Shown here: positions 26,430 to 34,175 of the stretch, piece by piece | How the letters are laid out: each line of letters opens with the position of its first letter | Numbering within the stretch: the first letter of the stretch is position 1 | Made by a program: the position numbers and the translations under genes | NCBI RefSeq assembly: GCF_019443285.1 | Contig: NZ_CP080327.1 | Coordinates: 1,291,001 to 1,355,000, forward strand | Source: Aquisediminimonas profunda | GTDB taxonomy: Bacteria; Pseudomonadota; Alphaproteobacteria; Sphingomonadales; Sphingomonadaceae | Length of the DNA stretch: 64,000 nt | Reading direction: 5' to 3' | Notes under the pieces: model-generated | The model's database searches: none | The model's input: only the letters and a program-made list of their open reading frames with translations | Told to the model about the DNA's origin: nothing

Positions 26430-27674
26430 TCAGAAGTGCGCGTCAACGGAGAACCAGACCTTGGTCGTGTCGGTCGCAAACCGATTTGCATTATATCGCG
26501 CAAGTTTCGCAAGAGCCGTTACATGCGGATGGAGCGGATAGCTGAGCGAGGCATCCCACTCGCTTCCATAGCCAATGCCTAGCCTGGCCGAGCGATAATC
26601 ATGATAGACCAGCCGGAATGCGGTTCCCTTGAGGGGGCCGGGTTTGTTTAACTTGTAGCCCAGGTCAGCATAGATATCCTGCAAACCATTAACCGGTGTG
26701 GTCAGGAATTTGTCGGCCCAGCCATTGAACGAATGAAGCGTTGCGAGTGGAGTTTGCAAGGCCGAACGGCCATCACCATCCAATAGCTCATAGCCGCCTT
26801 TGATGGTCAGGGACCCGGTCGCGATCCCGGGTTCGATCAGCCAGTAATCATGCCCGAATGACAGAGGATTGCCGCCGTGACTGTTTTGCCTGGCGTATTC
26901 GGCAGCATAGGTCAGTTTGATGCGTTTCGAGAGCGTCTGTTCTCCAGTCAGTCGCACTCCCAACGTGCGCGATGACGCTGCTGGTGCCGCAGGAATATCG
27001 AGCCAATAGCCATATCCCGAAACGGTGCCAAATGACCCGACCCGATAGCCGACGCGGAGGCCGTGAATATCGTTGTCGCGCCAAATGCCCTGCGGCGAAT
27101 CCGGTCCGAACACGCGGTTGACCCGCCAGGCGTAGATATAGTCTGCGGTTAGTCCCTTGACCGGCTTGAGCGTGAGCCGCGCCGCATCAAGCGTCTGGTC
27201 ATTCTGGCGCCAGCCAACCGAGCCAATCCAGCGCTGGTTGTCGAGGTTCACGGCCTGTCGTCCTCCCGTCAACTCGACCCGACCGTCCGGCTTCCAGCGG
27301 ACATAGGCCTGGTTGAGCAAGACGTCTTCGGGATCGGCCACAACAGGAAAGCGGGCCAGGCCGTTGACTGTGTCGTTGAACCGCTCCGCGCCGAGATTCA
27401 GGATCGCCTCGCCTTCGACCAATATGCTGAGGCCATGCCATGCGGCCGTCTTGAGGCCGGCGCGCACCCGAATTGTAGAAGCGGTTGCGTTTTCTGACAG
27501 GCCGTCCTGATCGACAAGCTCAAGCCGATATCGGATTTCCGCATAAGGGGTCACTGGCGCGGCGGATTTCGCTGCGATGGGCGCCTCCGCCGATTGCGCA
27601 AGGCTGGGCGCACTAAAAAGCGTGCAGACCAGCATGATTGACGGCGTGAGGAGCCTGACCAATGTATTTCCCAT
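26430..27674 (-). CDS. Outer-membrane porin-like protein (alginate-export type barrel)
   Basis: A 414-residue exported protein: signal peptide ending at about ...SAPSLAQ-SAEA, then a beta-strand-rich barrel with alternating hydrophobic segments and a C-terminal phenylalanine (WFSVDAHF) typical for outer-membrane insertion. The sequence style (QAYVRWKPDGRVELTGGRQ, DGRSALQTPLATLHSFNGWADKFL) fits the alginate export / OprE-like porin group often seen beside denitrification genes. Its stop touches the Crp/Fnr gene end in convergent orientation, and an Fnr-like box lies 35 bases upstream, so it is probably part of the nitrate regulon, perhaps for anion passage. Confidence 0.8.
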   Translation of the reverse strand: MGNTLVRLLTPSIMLVCTLFSAPSLAQSAEAPIAAKSAAPVTPYAEIRYRLELVDQDGLSENATASTIRVRAGLKTAAWHGLSILVEGEAILNLGAERFNDTVNGLARFPVVADPEDVLLNQAYVRWKPDGRVELTGGRQAVNLDNQRWIGSVGWRQNDQTLDAARLTLKPVKGLTADYIYAWRVNRVFGPDSPQGIWRDNDIHGLRVGYRVGSFGTVSGYGYWLDIPAAPAASSRTLGVRLTGEQTLSKRIKLTYAAEYARQNSHGGNPLSFGHDYWLIEPGIATGSLTIKGGYELLDGDGRSALQTPLATLHSFNGWADKFLTTPVNGLQDIYADLGYKLNKPGPLKGTAFRLVYHDYRSARLGIGYGSEWDASLSYPLHPHVTALAKLARYNANRFATDTTKVWFSVDAHF

Positions 27675-27708
27675 GGGCCGCCCTTAGCGACACGCGGCGC
27701 TGGTTGAA

Positions 27709-27722
27709 TTGACTTAAATCAA
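27709..27722. promoter_or_regulatory. Fnr-like box between porin and nnrS
   Basis: TTGACTTAAATCAA differs from TTGAT-N4-ATCAA at one position. It lies in the 71-base divergent gap, 34 bases before the porin start and 23 before nnrS. The spacing suits the porin better, although the transcript would then have little or no leader. Confidence 0.6.
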
Positions 27723-27745
27723 TTGTAACAGCAAGAGCTCAAGTC

Positions 27746-28966
27746 ATGTCATTCCGCCAATCGACCCTCCTCGCTGCACCACATCGGCTGCCCTTTTTGA
27801 CCGGGGCCTTGAACCTGATCGTGCTGATGTTCTGGTGGTGTTTGACGCTGATCGATCTTCATATCCGTTCGCTCGGGCTTGCCCCATCCGAACTGCCAAC
27901 CTCTCTGTTACACGCGCCGATCATGCTCTATCTTCTCTTGCCGCCCTTCTTCTTCGGGTTTCTCTTGACCGTATTCCCGCGCTGGATGGGCTATGCTGAT
28001 CTGGTGGTTCGCCAATATGCCCCGATCGGAATTGCCTTTCTGATCGCTTCGGCACTTGCTTGGATCGGCCTGTTCGCCAGCGCACTCCCGATCCTGATCG
28101 CGGCCTTCGTACTGGCCGCCTTGGGTTGGATAGTCACCCTGTGGCAGCTATTCGCCCTGATCCGGGCTGAGCGACGCGACGGCAAGGGGCCAACATGGCA
28201 TGCGTGGTCGGTCTTCGCTGCCCTGGTGCTCGGGCTTGGTGGTCTGGTGCTCCTGCTCTTGTTCCTGATTGGACACGATAGCCGGCTTGTTCAGGCAGCG
28301 AACCTGATTGGCACGTTCGGCTTGCTGGTTCCGGTTTTCACGACTGTCGCTCATCGGATGATCCCTTTCTTTGCCGGGAACGTGATCAAGGGCTATGTCC
28401 ATTGGCGGCCGTTTTGGGTGCTTTTGGCACTCTGGATTCTACTGATCACCCATCTTGCTCTTGAGCTGTTTGGGCTGAAGAACTGGCTATGGGTGTCAGC
28501 TCTCGGCCTCGCTGGCTTGACCGGCCTGATGTTGCGAAGATGGTGGCCATCGGCATCCGCGCCTGGCCTGCTTCGGGTTCTGTTGTGGGGATTTGCCTGG
28601 GCACCGGTCGGTTTCGCGCTGATCGCCGGTGACAGCGGCGCACGAATTGCCGGCCTGAACGTCAGCCTTGGCCGCGCCCCGGTCCATGCGCTCTATATCG
28701 GCATGGCGGGAAGTATGCTGATCGCAATGGTTACCCGGGTAACTCAAGGACATGCCGGTCGACCGCTGGAGATGCCATGGGTTGCATGGATCGCGTTCTG
28801 CGGGATCCAGTTATCGGCTGTAGCCCGGGTCATCGCCGGCATGCGCGAAGAACAAGGCAATTGGCTCGTCTTGGCCGCTTTGGTCTGGCTTCTTTCAGTT
28901 TTGCCCTGGGTCTTCAGGCAAGTGCACATCTACGTCGCACCAAGAATTGACGGAAAGCCGGGATGA
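27746..28966 (+). CDS. nnrS: NnrS family heme/copper membrane protein
   Basis: A 406-residue integral membrane protein with about 12 predicted helices and the NnrS hallmark near the C-terminal third (AMVTRVTQGHAGRPL), plus conserved histidines in TVAHRMIPFF and in ALYIGMAGS context. NnrS proteins protect cells from nitric oxide stress and are usually under Fnr/NnrR control. No nitrite or NO reductase is in the window, so it presumably handles NO formed from nitrite or supplied externally. Divergent from the porin over an Fnr-like box. Confidence 0.9.
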   Translation: MSFRQSTLLAAPHRLPFLTGALNLIVLMFWWCLTLIDLHIRSLGLAPSELPTSLLHAPIMLYLLLPPFFFGFLLTVFPRWMGYADLVVRQYAPIGIAFLIASALAWIGLFASALPILIAAFVLAALGWIVTLWQLFALIRAERRDGKGPTWHAWSVFAALVLGLGGLVLLLLFLIGHDSRLVQAANLIGTFGLLVPVFTTVAHRMIPFFAGNVIKGYVHWRPFWVLLALWILLITHLALELFGLKNWLWVSALGLAGLTGLMLRRWWPSASAPGLLRVLLWGFAWAPVGFALIAGDSGARIAGLNVSLGRAPVHALYIGMAGSMLIAMVTRVTQGHAGRPLEMPWVAWIAFCGIQLSAVARVIAGMREEQGNWLVLAALVWLLSVLPWVFRQVHIYVAPRIDGKPG

Positions 28967-29270
28967 GAAGTGAACAACTGATACTAGCTACGCTAGCGTT
29001 GGCAATGCACAGTGGGAATGGCAACTTGCTGGCACGTCCAATTTGACTGGCAAAATCGCACATTGGGCCGATTGGCGATCTGACCAAATCGATCACACCA
29101 ATGCCGGCTTTCCCATCTTCACTTTCAAAATCAGACTGTCAGCAAATGGCCAATTTCCCGTCTTTGGCGGATCATGAATGTAAGGCAGCTACCAGGGACC
29201 GGATTGAGCCAATAGGACGACCGCAATGTCAGCGGCTACGGACCAACCCGCAGCTTAAGCAAACGGCAAG
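28967..29270. other. Intergenic gap with no gene seen
   Basis: About 300 bases between nnrS and the small integrative element. I see no gene, no terminator and no copy of the tRNA-Val 3' end that would mark the far attachment site. Confidence 0.5.
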
Positions 29271-29639
29271 TTAGTCCGCAGGCTCAATCCCATCTACATC
29301 GACCAGGCCCTTGCCAACGACTACGCCGGTGATGCGAGCGCGCGTCCCTATGTGATCCATAGAGACACGGTGTAGGTCGAGTTTCCACCGTCCGCCCAGG
29401 TCACGACGCAATACGAGTCCGCTTTGCTCGCTTAGCAGGGTGCCGGTTTCGTCGATTAGGGTTCCGATCGGTTCCATCTGGACGCTGGCCATATGGATGA
29501 GGGCCCATGATGGCCAGAGGTAGGAGGGTGGAATATGGTAAATGTCTTGATAGCCAGAAGGCATTTGGATTGATTTGTCTCCATCCCACTCGTTCCATGG
29601 TGGCTTGGTTCTACTCATTCCACATTGGGTGGGTTCCAT
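29271..29639 (-). CDS. DUF5818-like small protein
   Basis: Up to 122 residues. The C-terminal two thirds (GTLIDETGTLLSEQSGLVLR..., GGRWKLDL, RARITGVVVGKGLVDVDGI) form a small beta barrel resembling the DUF5818 proteins of sphingomonads, whose role is unknown. ATG 29639 has AGGA a few bases upstream. The N-terminal 49 residues do not look conserved, and starts at 29492 or 29477 would give just the domain, but neither has a ribosome site. It is the distal gene of the integrative element. Confidence 0.6.
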   Translation of the reverse strand: MEPTQCGMSRTKPPWNEWDGDKSIQMPSGYQDIYHIPPSYLWPSWALIHMASVQMEPIGTLIDETGTLLSEQSGLVLRRDLGGRWKLDLHRVSMDHIGTRARITGVVVGKGLVDVDGIEPAD

Positions 29640-30027
29640 ACATTCCTATTGCAAGAATTGCCGTGTTGCGATTGGATCCCTGAGACTGTGCCAAATAATC
29701 TGGAATGCATTGTCTCGTTCTAGCGATTACATGGAATGGGAAATGCTTTTCGGCTTTTGACCGATCCTCCAGAAGGTCTCTCTGCACTGGACATACCTTC
29801 TGGAATGCCGGCCAGTAGCCAGCTCGCGATCATTCGCGCACAAGAAACAGCCGCAGGGGTATTTGCGATCAATTTCTTCGGACATGTCCTGGCGACGCCA
29901 TGGAGTTCCGTTGTTCCTATCCGGGGGCGTCAAGCTCAAGGGCAGAACATATGACTTGGTCGGGAAGGGGCAATGCCGATCCGCGACGCGCTGACCTGGG
30001 ATAGTCAGCCGTTGGCGTGATTATCAA
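29640..30027. other. Intergenic stretch with a possible tiny ORF and repeated CATTCCA words
   Basis: No well supported gene. A minus-strand frame ending at 29727 (from TTG 29939 or ATG 29885) would encode 52-70 residues with a CGCFLC motif and a later QCRETFW. It looks protein-like but has no good ribosome site. The heptamer CATTCCA/TGGAATG occurs at 29616, 29701, 29732 and 29801, which could be binding sites or chance. Confidence 0.35.
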
Positions 30028-30555
30028 TCAATGCGGGTGGAAGCCTGTGGACAGGATATATTGATGATCTGGCCTGTAGAATTCCTTGGTGATGTATTCG
30101 ATCCATCCGGCCGTGTCGAAGCAGCCCTCGAACCAGAGTGAGCCGGGCCCGCGCGTGATCTTCTTCCAGCAGGCAGCAAAAGCTGCCTGATCGTCCAGAC
30201 TGAGCGCAGCAGGCAGCCATCCATCGAGCCTGCACACAGCATGGATATGCGGGTTGCTGTTGAGGTGCTCGGTAAAGGCAAATGCCAGGAACCGATCATC
30301 CGGTGCAAGTTTGTGTACCGTCTTGCGGCCGAAACAATAGCGATCCACCTCGAGACAAAAGGCTCGAAACATCTTCTTGAGCTTTTCCTCGGTGACGTCC
30401 CGGTTTGGATTGAGCGTAAGGGCGTGAGAGCAACCTAAATTGGCAATCCAATCGATGCTCGCGCTGCGGAGAACGGATTTGCGCATTGGGTTGAGGAGTG
30501 ACGGGGAAGAATGGGACGCGGGTCGAGACAGGCTGGGCTGCAATATCGTGGTCAT
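30028..30555 (-). CDS. HUH endonuclease-like (rolling-circle Rep/relaxase type) protein
   Basis: A 175-residue protein with the three Rep-type motifs in order: a hydrophobic strand SHALTLNPN (about 43-51), the metal-binding HUH element PHIHAVCRL (H103, H105), and YITKEFY with catalytic Tyr154 and Lys157. Such enzymes nick one DNA strand and become linked through tyrosine, for replication, transposition or transfer. It is short for a plasmid Rep and may be a stripped-down nickase of the integrative element. It lies 96 AT-rich bases downstream of the Xre gene on the same strand. The motifs are seen; activity is inference. Confidence 0.65.
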   Translation of the reverse strand: MTTILQPSLSRPASHSSPSLLNPMRKSVLRSASIDWIANLGCSHALTLNPNRDVTEEKLKKMFRAFCLEVDRYCFGRKTVHKLAPDDRFLAFAFTEHLNSNPHIHAVCRLDGWLPAALSLDDQAAFAACWKKITRGPGSLWFEGCFDTAGWIEYITKEFYRPDHQYILSTGFHPH

Positions 30556-30651
30556 GGTTTACTCACTTCAAATGTAGTTTATCGGCATTCTCGATATATT
30601 ACATGCAAAATGAATATTAAACAACACGCATAGATGCATTTCGACGACCGG

Positions 30652-31227
30652 CTATGGGCGTAGGGCCTTTGTAAGGGCCTGGCGATCTGTTGCGCTAAGC
30701 CCCATTTCACGCATGCTAGGCCGCAATTCGCGCAGCATTTCGACGACGTTGATTTCCGCAACCGCAAGCCAACGTCGCGGCGCCTGGGGATCGGCTGCCA
30801 CCTCGTAGAGTACACGCAGCTGCTCGGCGGGTAGTTCTGCCAACGGCCGCCCAGCGAGATTGCGCAGGTCTGCCTCGACGATGCTCTCAGCTGCCTCTTC
30901 TGGGGTCGGCGCAGTCAGCAGGGCCCAATTGACTTCGGGGTGCCGTTGCTTGATCACGGCTCTCAGGAACGTTGAAGAATTTATCCCAAGCGCGTCTGCC
31001 AATTGCTGGGCTCGCTCGATGGGAATGGGAACACGGCCGATCGCCCAGTGGCTCAGCATGACGCTTGTCTTCATACCCAACTGTTTGGCAATCGTACGCC
31101 CACTGATCCCGCGCCTTTCGGACATTTCCTCGAGGCCGGCCCGAAGCATTCTGGCCGCATCAGTATCTGCAAGCGGATGAGTATTGCTCGGCATTGCAGT
31201 AGGCTCTCTCACGCGAATTTCCGTCAT
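30652..31227 (-). CDS. Xre-family-like helix-turn-helix regulator
   Basis: A 191-residue protein with a Cro/C1-type helix-turn-helix at about residues 25-90 (LRAGLEEMSERRGISGRTIAKQLG, HWAIGRVPIPIERAQQLADALGI) followed by an unrecognised helical C-terminal half. ATG 31227 is chosen over the upstream frame start (31284) because a GAGGA site lies 6 bases before it. It is divergent from the excisionase-like gene with only 85 bases between starts, so it probably represses the promoter at 31278-31306 and controls the integrative element. Confidence 0.8.
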   Translation of the reverse strand: MTEIRVREPTAMPSNTHPLADTDAARMLRAGLEEMSERRGISGRTIAKQLGMKTSVMLSHWAIGRVPIPIERAQQLADALGINSSTFLRAVIKQRHPEVNWALLTAPTPEEAAESIVEADLRNLAGRPLAELPAEQLRVLYEVAADPQAPRRWLAVAEINVVEMLRELRPSMREMGLSATDRQALTKALRP

Positions 31228-31277
31228 AATTGTCCTCAAGCGCCAGGATTTGCCACGCTTTAGCACGATTGAATGAT

Positions 31278-31306
31278 TCGACAAGTCAGAATGTGTGTGC
31301 TATAAC
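31278..31306 (+). promoter_or_regulatory. Promoter of the excisionase-integrase unit
   Basis: TCGACA (31278-31283) and TATAAC (31301-31306) are separated by exactly 17 bases, a good sigma-70 match. The predicted start of transcription falls on or next to ATG 31313 and there is no ribosome site, so the message may be leaderless. Confidence 0.6.
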
Positions 31307-31312
31307 ACTCAA

Positions 31313-31633
31313 ATGATGATATTGAGTTCTGATCCTGTCTTAGCCGCTCCGCCGAACGCAAAGGCTATTCTCGCAAGTGAGCGGCCCTTCACGCCCGAAA
31401 CGCTTGGAAAGCGATGGGGCTGCAGCTCAGAAAAGATCCGCCACATGTTTCACAGCGGGGAGCTCGCCGGGTTCCGGCTCGGCAAGCTCATTCGCATCCC
31501 CGCCATTGAGGTTCAACGTTTCGAATGCCAGTCTCCTACAAGCTCGTCCCATACCGCGGTAAACTTGCCGTCGCTTTCGGCACGGGAAGCAGTCGCATTC
31601 GACTCTCGACTGGCACGAATGACAAGGGGTTAG
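31313..31633 (+). CDS. Excisionase-like helix-turn-helix protein
   Basis: A 106-residue protein with a MerR-like winged helix of the excisionase/AlpA group at about residues 26-72 (FTPETLGKRWGCSSEKIRHMF, GFRLGKLIRIPAIEVQRFE). Such proteins direct the integrase toward excision or activate it. The folded part ends almost exactly where the integrase gene begins at 31525. The last 36 codons overlap the integrase in another reading frame, a 109-base dual-coding stretch. ATG 31316 is an equally possible start. Confidence 0.75.
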   Translation: MMILSSDPVLAAPPNAKAILASERPFTPETLGKRWGCSSEKIRHMFHSGELAGFRLGKLIRIPAIEVQRFECQSPTSSSHTAVNLPSLSAREAVAFDSRLARMTRG

Positions 31634-32496
31634 CAGAGGCACGCGCGAAGCTAATCTGGAGCAGCCTCAACAAGCCCGGCTCGGATCGCGTCGAAGACCT
31701 TTGGGCCACATATGTGCAGGACCGCTCCAAGGAAATCGCCGACCTATCGCGCCTCAAATACGCCTGGAAGGTGTTGGGTCCATTCTTTGCGGACCGCATG
31801 GGGCACACGATCGATCACGACCTGTGTCGCGAATACGCCAGGAACCGGAAGCGACTTGGCAGGGCTGACAGCACTGTGCGCATTGAACTTGAATATCTGC
31901 GCGCGTGTCTCAATCTCAGATACGGCCGCGGCAATACACATGTGTGGACGCCGCCCCAAAGCAAGCCGCGCAGCCGTTACTTGACCAAGGCGGAACTTGA
32001 AAAGCTCCTCGATCGCGTCAGCACGCCTCACATAAGGTTGTTCATCATCCTTGCCGTCACGACGGGCGCGCGCATGAAGTCCATTCTCGGGCTCAAATGG
32101 GAGCAGGTCGATTTCACGCACCGTGCGATCAACTATGCACCCGCCGGTCGCCACCAGACGAACAAGCGGGAGACGGAAGTGCCGATGAATGGCCGGGCCT
32201 TGATGGCACTGGAAGAAGCCGTGCCGGCTGCGCTTACAGACTATGTGATTGAATGGGATGGCCAGCCCGTCAAAAGCGTCAAGAAGGCCATACGGGGAGC
32301 AGCGGCGCGTTCCGGCGTTCCCTGCTCGCCCCATGTGTTCCGGCACACCGCTGGCGTCTGGATGGCCCAGAGCGATGTCCCCATGCAGAAGATCGCGCAG
32401 TTTCTTGGGCATACCTCGACTCGTGTCACAGAACGCACTTATGCACGCTACAGCCCGAGCTTCATGAGGGATGCAGCTGCTGCTCTGGACTGGTGA
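31525..32496 (+). CDS. Tyrosine recombinase / phage-type integrase
   Basis: A 323-residue site-specific recombinase. The catalytic set is complete: R183 (TTGARMKSILGLKW), H270 and R273 (HVFRHTAG), H296 (LGHTS) and the nucleophile Y306 (ERTYARYS). The N-terminal 150 residues form an arm/core-binding region (SRLKYAWKVLGPFFADRMG). It ends 79 bases from the 3' end of tRNA-Val, the usual place for integrases that use a tRNA 3' end as attachment site, so it should be the integrase of the element to its left. The gene looks intact. Confidence 0.93.
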   Translation: MPVSYKLVPYRGKLAVAFGTGSSRIRLSTGTNDKGLAEARAKLIWSSLNKPGSDRVEDLWATYVQDRSKEIADLSRLKYAWKVLGPFFADRMGHTIDHDLCREYARNRKRLGRADSTVRIELEYLRACLNLRYGRGNTHVWTPPQSKPRSRYLTKAELEKLLDRVSTPHIRLFIILAVTTGARMKSILGLKWEQVDFTHRAINYAPAGRHQTNKRETEVPMNGRALMALEEAVPAALTDYVIEWDGQPVKSVKKAIRGAAARSGVPCSPHVFRHTAGVWMAQSDVPMQKIAQFLGHTSTRVTERTYARYSPSFMRDAAAALDW

Positions 32497-32512
32497 TGGT
32501 TCAATTGAACCA
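32497..32512. repeat. Perfect 16-base palindrome after the integrase
   Basis: TGGTTCAATTGAACCA directly follows the integrase stop codon and lies 63 bases from the tRNA 3' end. With no T-run it is not an intrinsic terminator; a recombinase or accessory-protein binding site in the attachment region is possible. Confidence 0.55.
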
Positions 32513-32575
32513 AAGGGGCACTGTGGAGCCAAGTTACCTGTTTGGGCTAACCCCATGACATCACAAGGGAAAAAA

Positions 32576-32650
32576 TGGTGGGCGTGGCAAGGATTGAACT
32601 TGCGACCCCTGCGATGTCAACACAGTGCTCTACCACTGAGCTACACGCCC
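32576..32650 (-). tRNA. tRNA-Val (anticodon GAC)
   Basis: A 75-base cloverleaf on the minus strand with encoded CCA (32576-32578). The acceptor stem pairs GGGCGTG with CACGCCC, the D arm is AGCTCAGTGGTAGAGC, the anticodon stem CTGTG/CGCAG carries the loop TTGACAT, and the T arm is GCAAGTTCAATCCTTGC. GAC reads valine GUC codons. Its 3' end faces the integrase gene, so it is the probable attachment site. Confidence 0.95.
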
Positions 32651-32698
32651 ACTCTGGAGGAGGCCCCTAGCGGCAAGCGGCGCGGGCCGCAAGCCCGC

Positions 32699-33079
32699 TC
32701 AACTCAATCCAGACATGCTCCCGACATCGAACACCCGATCGACCTCAAGGACAAGATCCTTGAGATGGAATGGCTTTGAAAGGACTTTGGCATTCGGCAT
32801 GGCCTGCCCGGCTCGCAGGGTTACTGCGGAGAATCCGGTAATGAACATTACGCGCAGGTTTGGATCGATGACCGATGCCTTTTGCGCGAGTTCAATCCCG
32901 TCCATTTCCGGCATGACAATGTCGGTCAGCAAAAGGTCGAACCGTTCGCCAGCCTGAATTTTCGCCAGTGCGGTTGTTCCGCGGTCCACCGATTCAACGC
33001 CATAACCAGCGCGTGCCAGCGCGCGCGCAAGGAAATCGCGCATGGCATCATCGTCATCGGCAAGCAAAACCCGGATCAT
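32699..33079 (-). CDS. cpdR: CpdR-type single-domain response regulator
   Basis: A 126-residue receiver domain with no output domain. The acidic pocket is DDDD (residues 8-11), the phosphorylated residue is D53 (LLLTDIVMPEMDG), and K102 is in VLSKPFHL. The wording RVMFITGF and GIELAQKA is that of CpdR, which in Caulobacter controls ClpXP-dependent proteolysis of cell-cycle regulators according to its phosphorylation state. It is divergent from the N-formylglutamate amidohydrolase-like gene. The family assignment is strong; the target proteins are not visible here. Confidence 0.88.
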   Translation of the reverse strand: MIRVLLADDDDAMRDFLARALARAGYGVESVDRGTTALAKIQAGERFDLLLTDIVMPEMDGIELAQKASVIDPNLRVMFITGFSAVTLRAGQAMPNAKVLSKPFHLKDLVLEVDRVFDVGSMSGLS

Positions 33080-33197
33080 TCGTTCGCCCTGTTCCTACCC
33101 TGATCGCGCAAATGCTCTGCGCCCCGTTTCAATAGCGCAGCATATGCTAACATTTCCAGCATTGTGCGTCCCATTGCGAATGATTACCAGTTCAAAG

Positions 33198-34058
33198 ATG
33201 GTAAATCCGCCTTTCGTTCAATTCGGCATGTCAGACCCAAAGCATCCGTTGCTGATTACGGTGCCCCATGGCGGTCGAGACTATCCGCCCGGCCTCGCTC
33301 TGCTTTCCAGATTACCCGTCGCTCAATTAAAATCTTTGGAGGACAGGTTTGCCGATCTTCTGATCGAGGGCGCTGTCAGTGCCGGTCATGCCGCACTGGT
33401 TGCAAAAGTTCCCCGCGTCTGGGTTGATCTAAACCGCAATGAGCGGGAATTCGATCCTGGCCTGGTGTCAGGTCCCGAAGGCGTCGTGCCTCTTGCTTCC
33501 GCCAAGGTTCGCGGCGGACTCGGCGTCGTGCCAAGGCGAGTAGTTCGAGGAGGCGACATTTGGCGCGGTCGGCTTAGTGAAGAGGCATTTGAGGCGCGGC
33601 TGTCAGGGGCGCATCGGCCCTGGCATGCGCACATCTCTGAAAGCCTTGAAGCCAGGTTCGACAAATTTGGCGTGGCAGTTTTGCTGGATGTCCATTCAAT
33701 GCCGCCGCTTCCGTTGACAAATGACGAGCAGCCAGCGCCGCACGTTGTGATTGGCGATTTGTTCGGGCGGTCAGCGCGTGGCCAATACAGCCGGCTTGCA
33801 CTCCAGGTCGCGGAACGTCATCGCTTTGTGGCCAGGCTCAATACGCCTTATGCCGGAGGGCATATCCTCGAGCGGCACAGCCAGCCGGCACGTGGCATAC
33901 ACGCGCTGCAGGTTGAGATCGATCGAAGTCTCTACTTAGATGCAGCGCTTGACCAGCCCGGACCCGGGCTTGCCCGGTGCCGCGCTTTCCTTGCTGATCT
34001 TGCCGATACATTGTCCGATGAAGCGCTCTGCGCGCCGGTTGCCGTTGCGGCCGAATGA
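33198..34058 (+). CDS. N-formylglutamate amidohydrolase family protein
   Basis: A 286-residue member of the N-formylglutamate amidohydrolase family, with the zinc-site strand ITVPHGGRDYPP, the LVAKVPRVWVDLNRNEREFD block, VLLDVHSMPP and a late GIHALQVEIDRSLYLD. The family hydrolyses N-formylglutamate in histidine breakdown, but many members outside hut clusters have other or unknown substrates; no hut gene is near. Starts at 33180 or further upstream are possible since none has a convincing ribosome site. It is divergent from cpdR and its stop codon adjoins the terminator of the oppositely transcribed RNA. Confidence 0.85.
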   Translation: MVNPPFVQFGMSDPKHPLLITVPHGGRDYPPGLALLSRLPVAQLKSLEDRFADLLIEGAVSAGHAALVAKVPRVWVDLNRNEREFDPGLVSGPEGVVPLASAKVRGGLGVVPRRVVRGGDIWRGRLSEEAFEARLSGAHRPWHAHISESLEARFDKFGVAVLLDVHSMPPLPLTNDEQPAPHVVIGDLFGRSARGQYSRLALQVAERHRFVARLNTPYAGGHILERHSQPARGIHALQVEIDRSLYLDAALDQPGPGLARCRAFLADLADTLSDEALCAPVAVAAE

Positions 34059-34091
34059 AAAAAGCCACCCCGTGCAAACGCACGGAGTGGC
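34058..34091 (-). terminator. Intrinsic terminator of the small RNA
   Basis: On the minus strand a stem GCCACTCCGTGC/GCACGGGGTGGC (one mismatch, four-base loop) is followed by six T residues, the last overlapping the stop codon of the oppositely oriented gene. A strong rho-independent terminator for leftward transcription. Confidence 0.85.
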
Positions 34092-34169
34092 CAAGGTTCA
34101 GGGAGGAAACGCACCCGAAGGTGCGTCAGAGCCGACCTTGCGAAAGGGGGGGAACGCCCGGCCGTCTCA
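34058..34169 (-). ncRNA. Candidate small RNA with CCUCC loop
   Basis: A transcript of about 110 bases is predicted on the minus strand between a promoter (34176-34204) and an intrinsic terminator (34058-34091). It contains a stem with a UUCG loop (ACGCACC/GGTGCGT, 34109-34126) and, between the two hairpins, a single-stranded UUCCUCCCUGAAC segment. That segment could pair with ribosome-binding sites and resembles the CUUCCUCCC motif of alphaproteobacterial CcsR-type RNAs. No credible reading frame lies on this strand. The family link is only suggested by a short motif. Confidence 0.6.
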
Positions 34170-34175
34170 AGAAGC

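Noticed and set aside
28967..29270. Far attachment site of the tRNA-Val element
   Set aside because: I looked by eye for a copy of the tRNA 3' sequence here and elsewhere to the left and found none of useful length.
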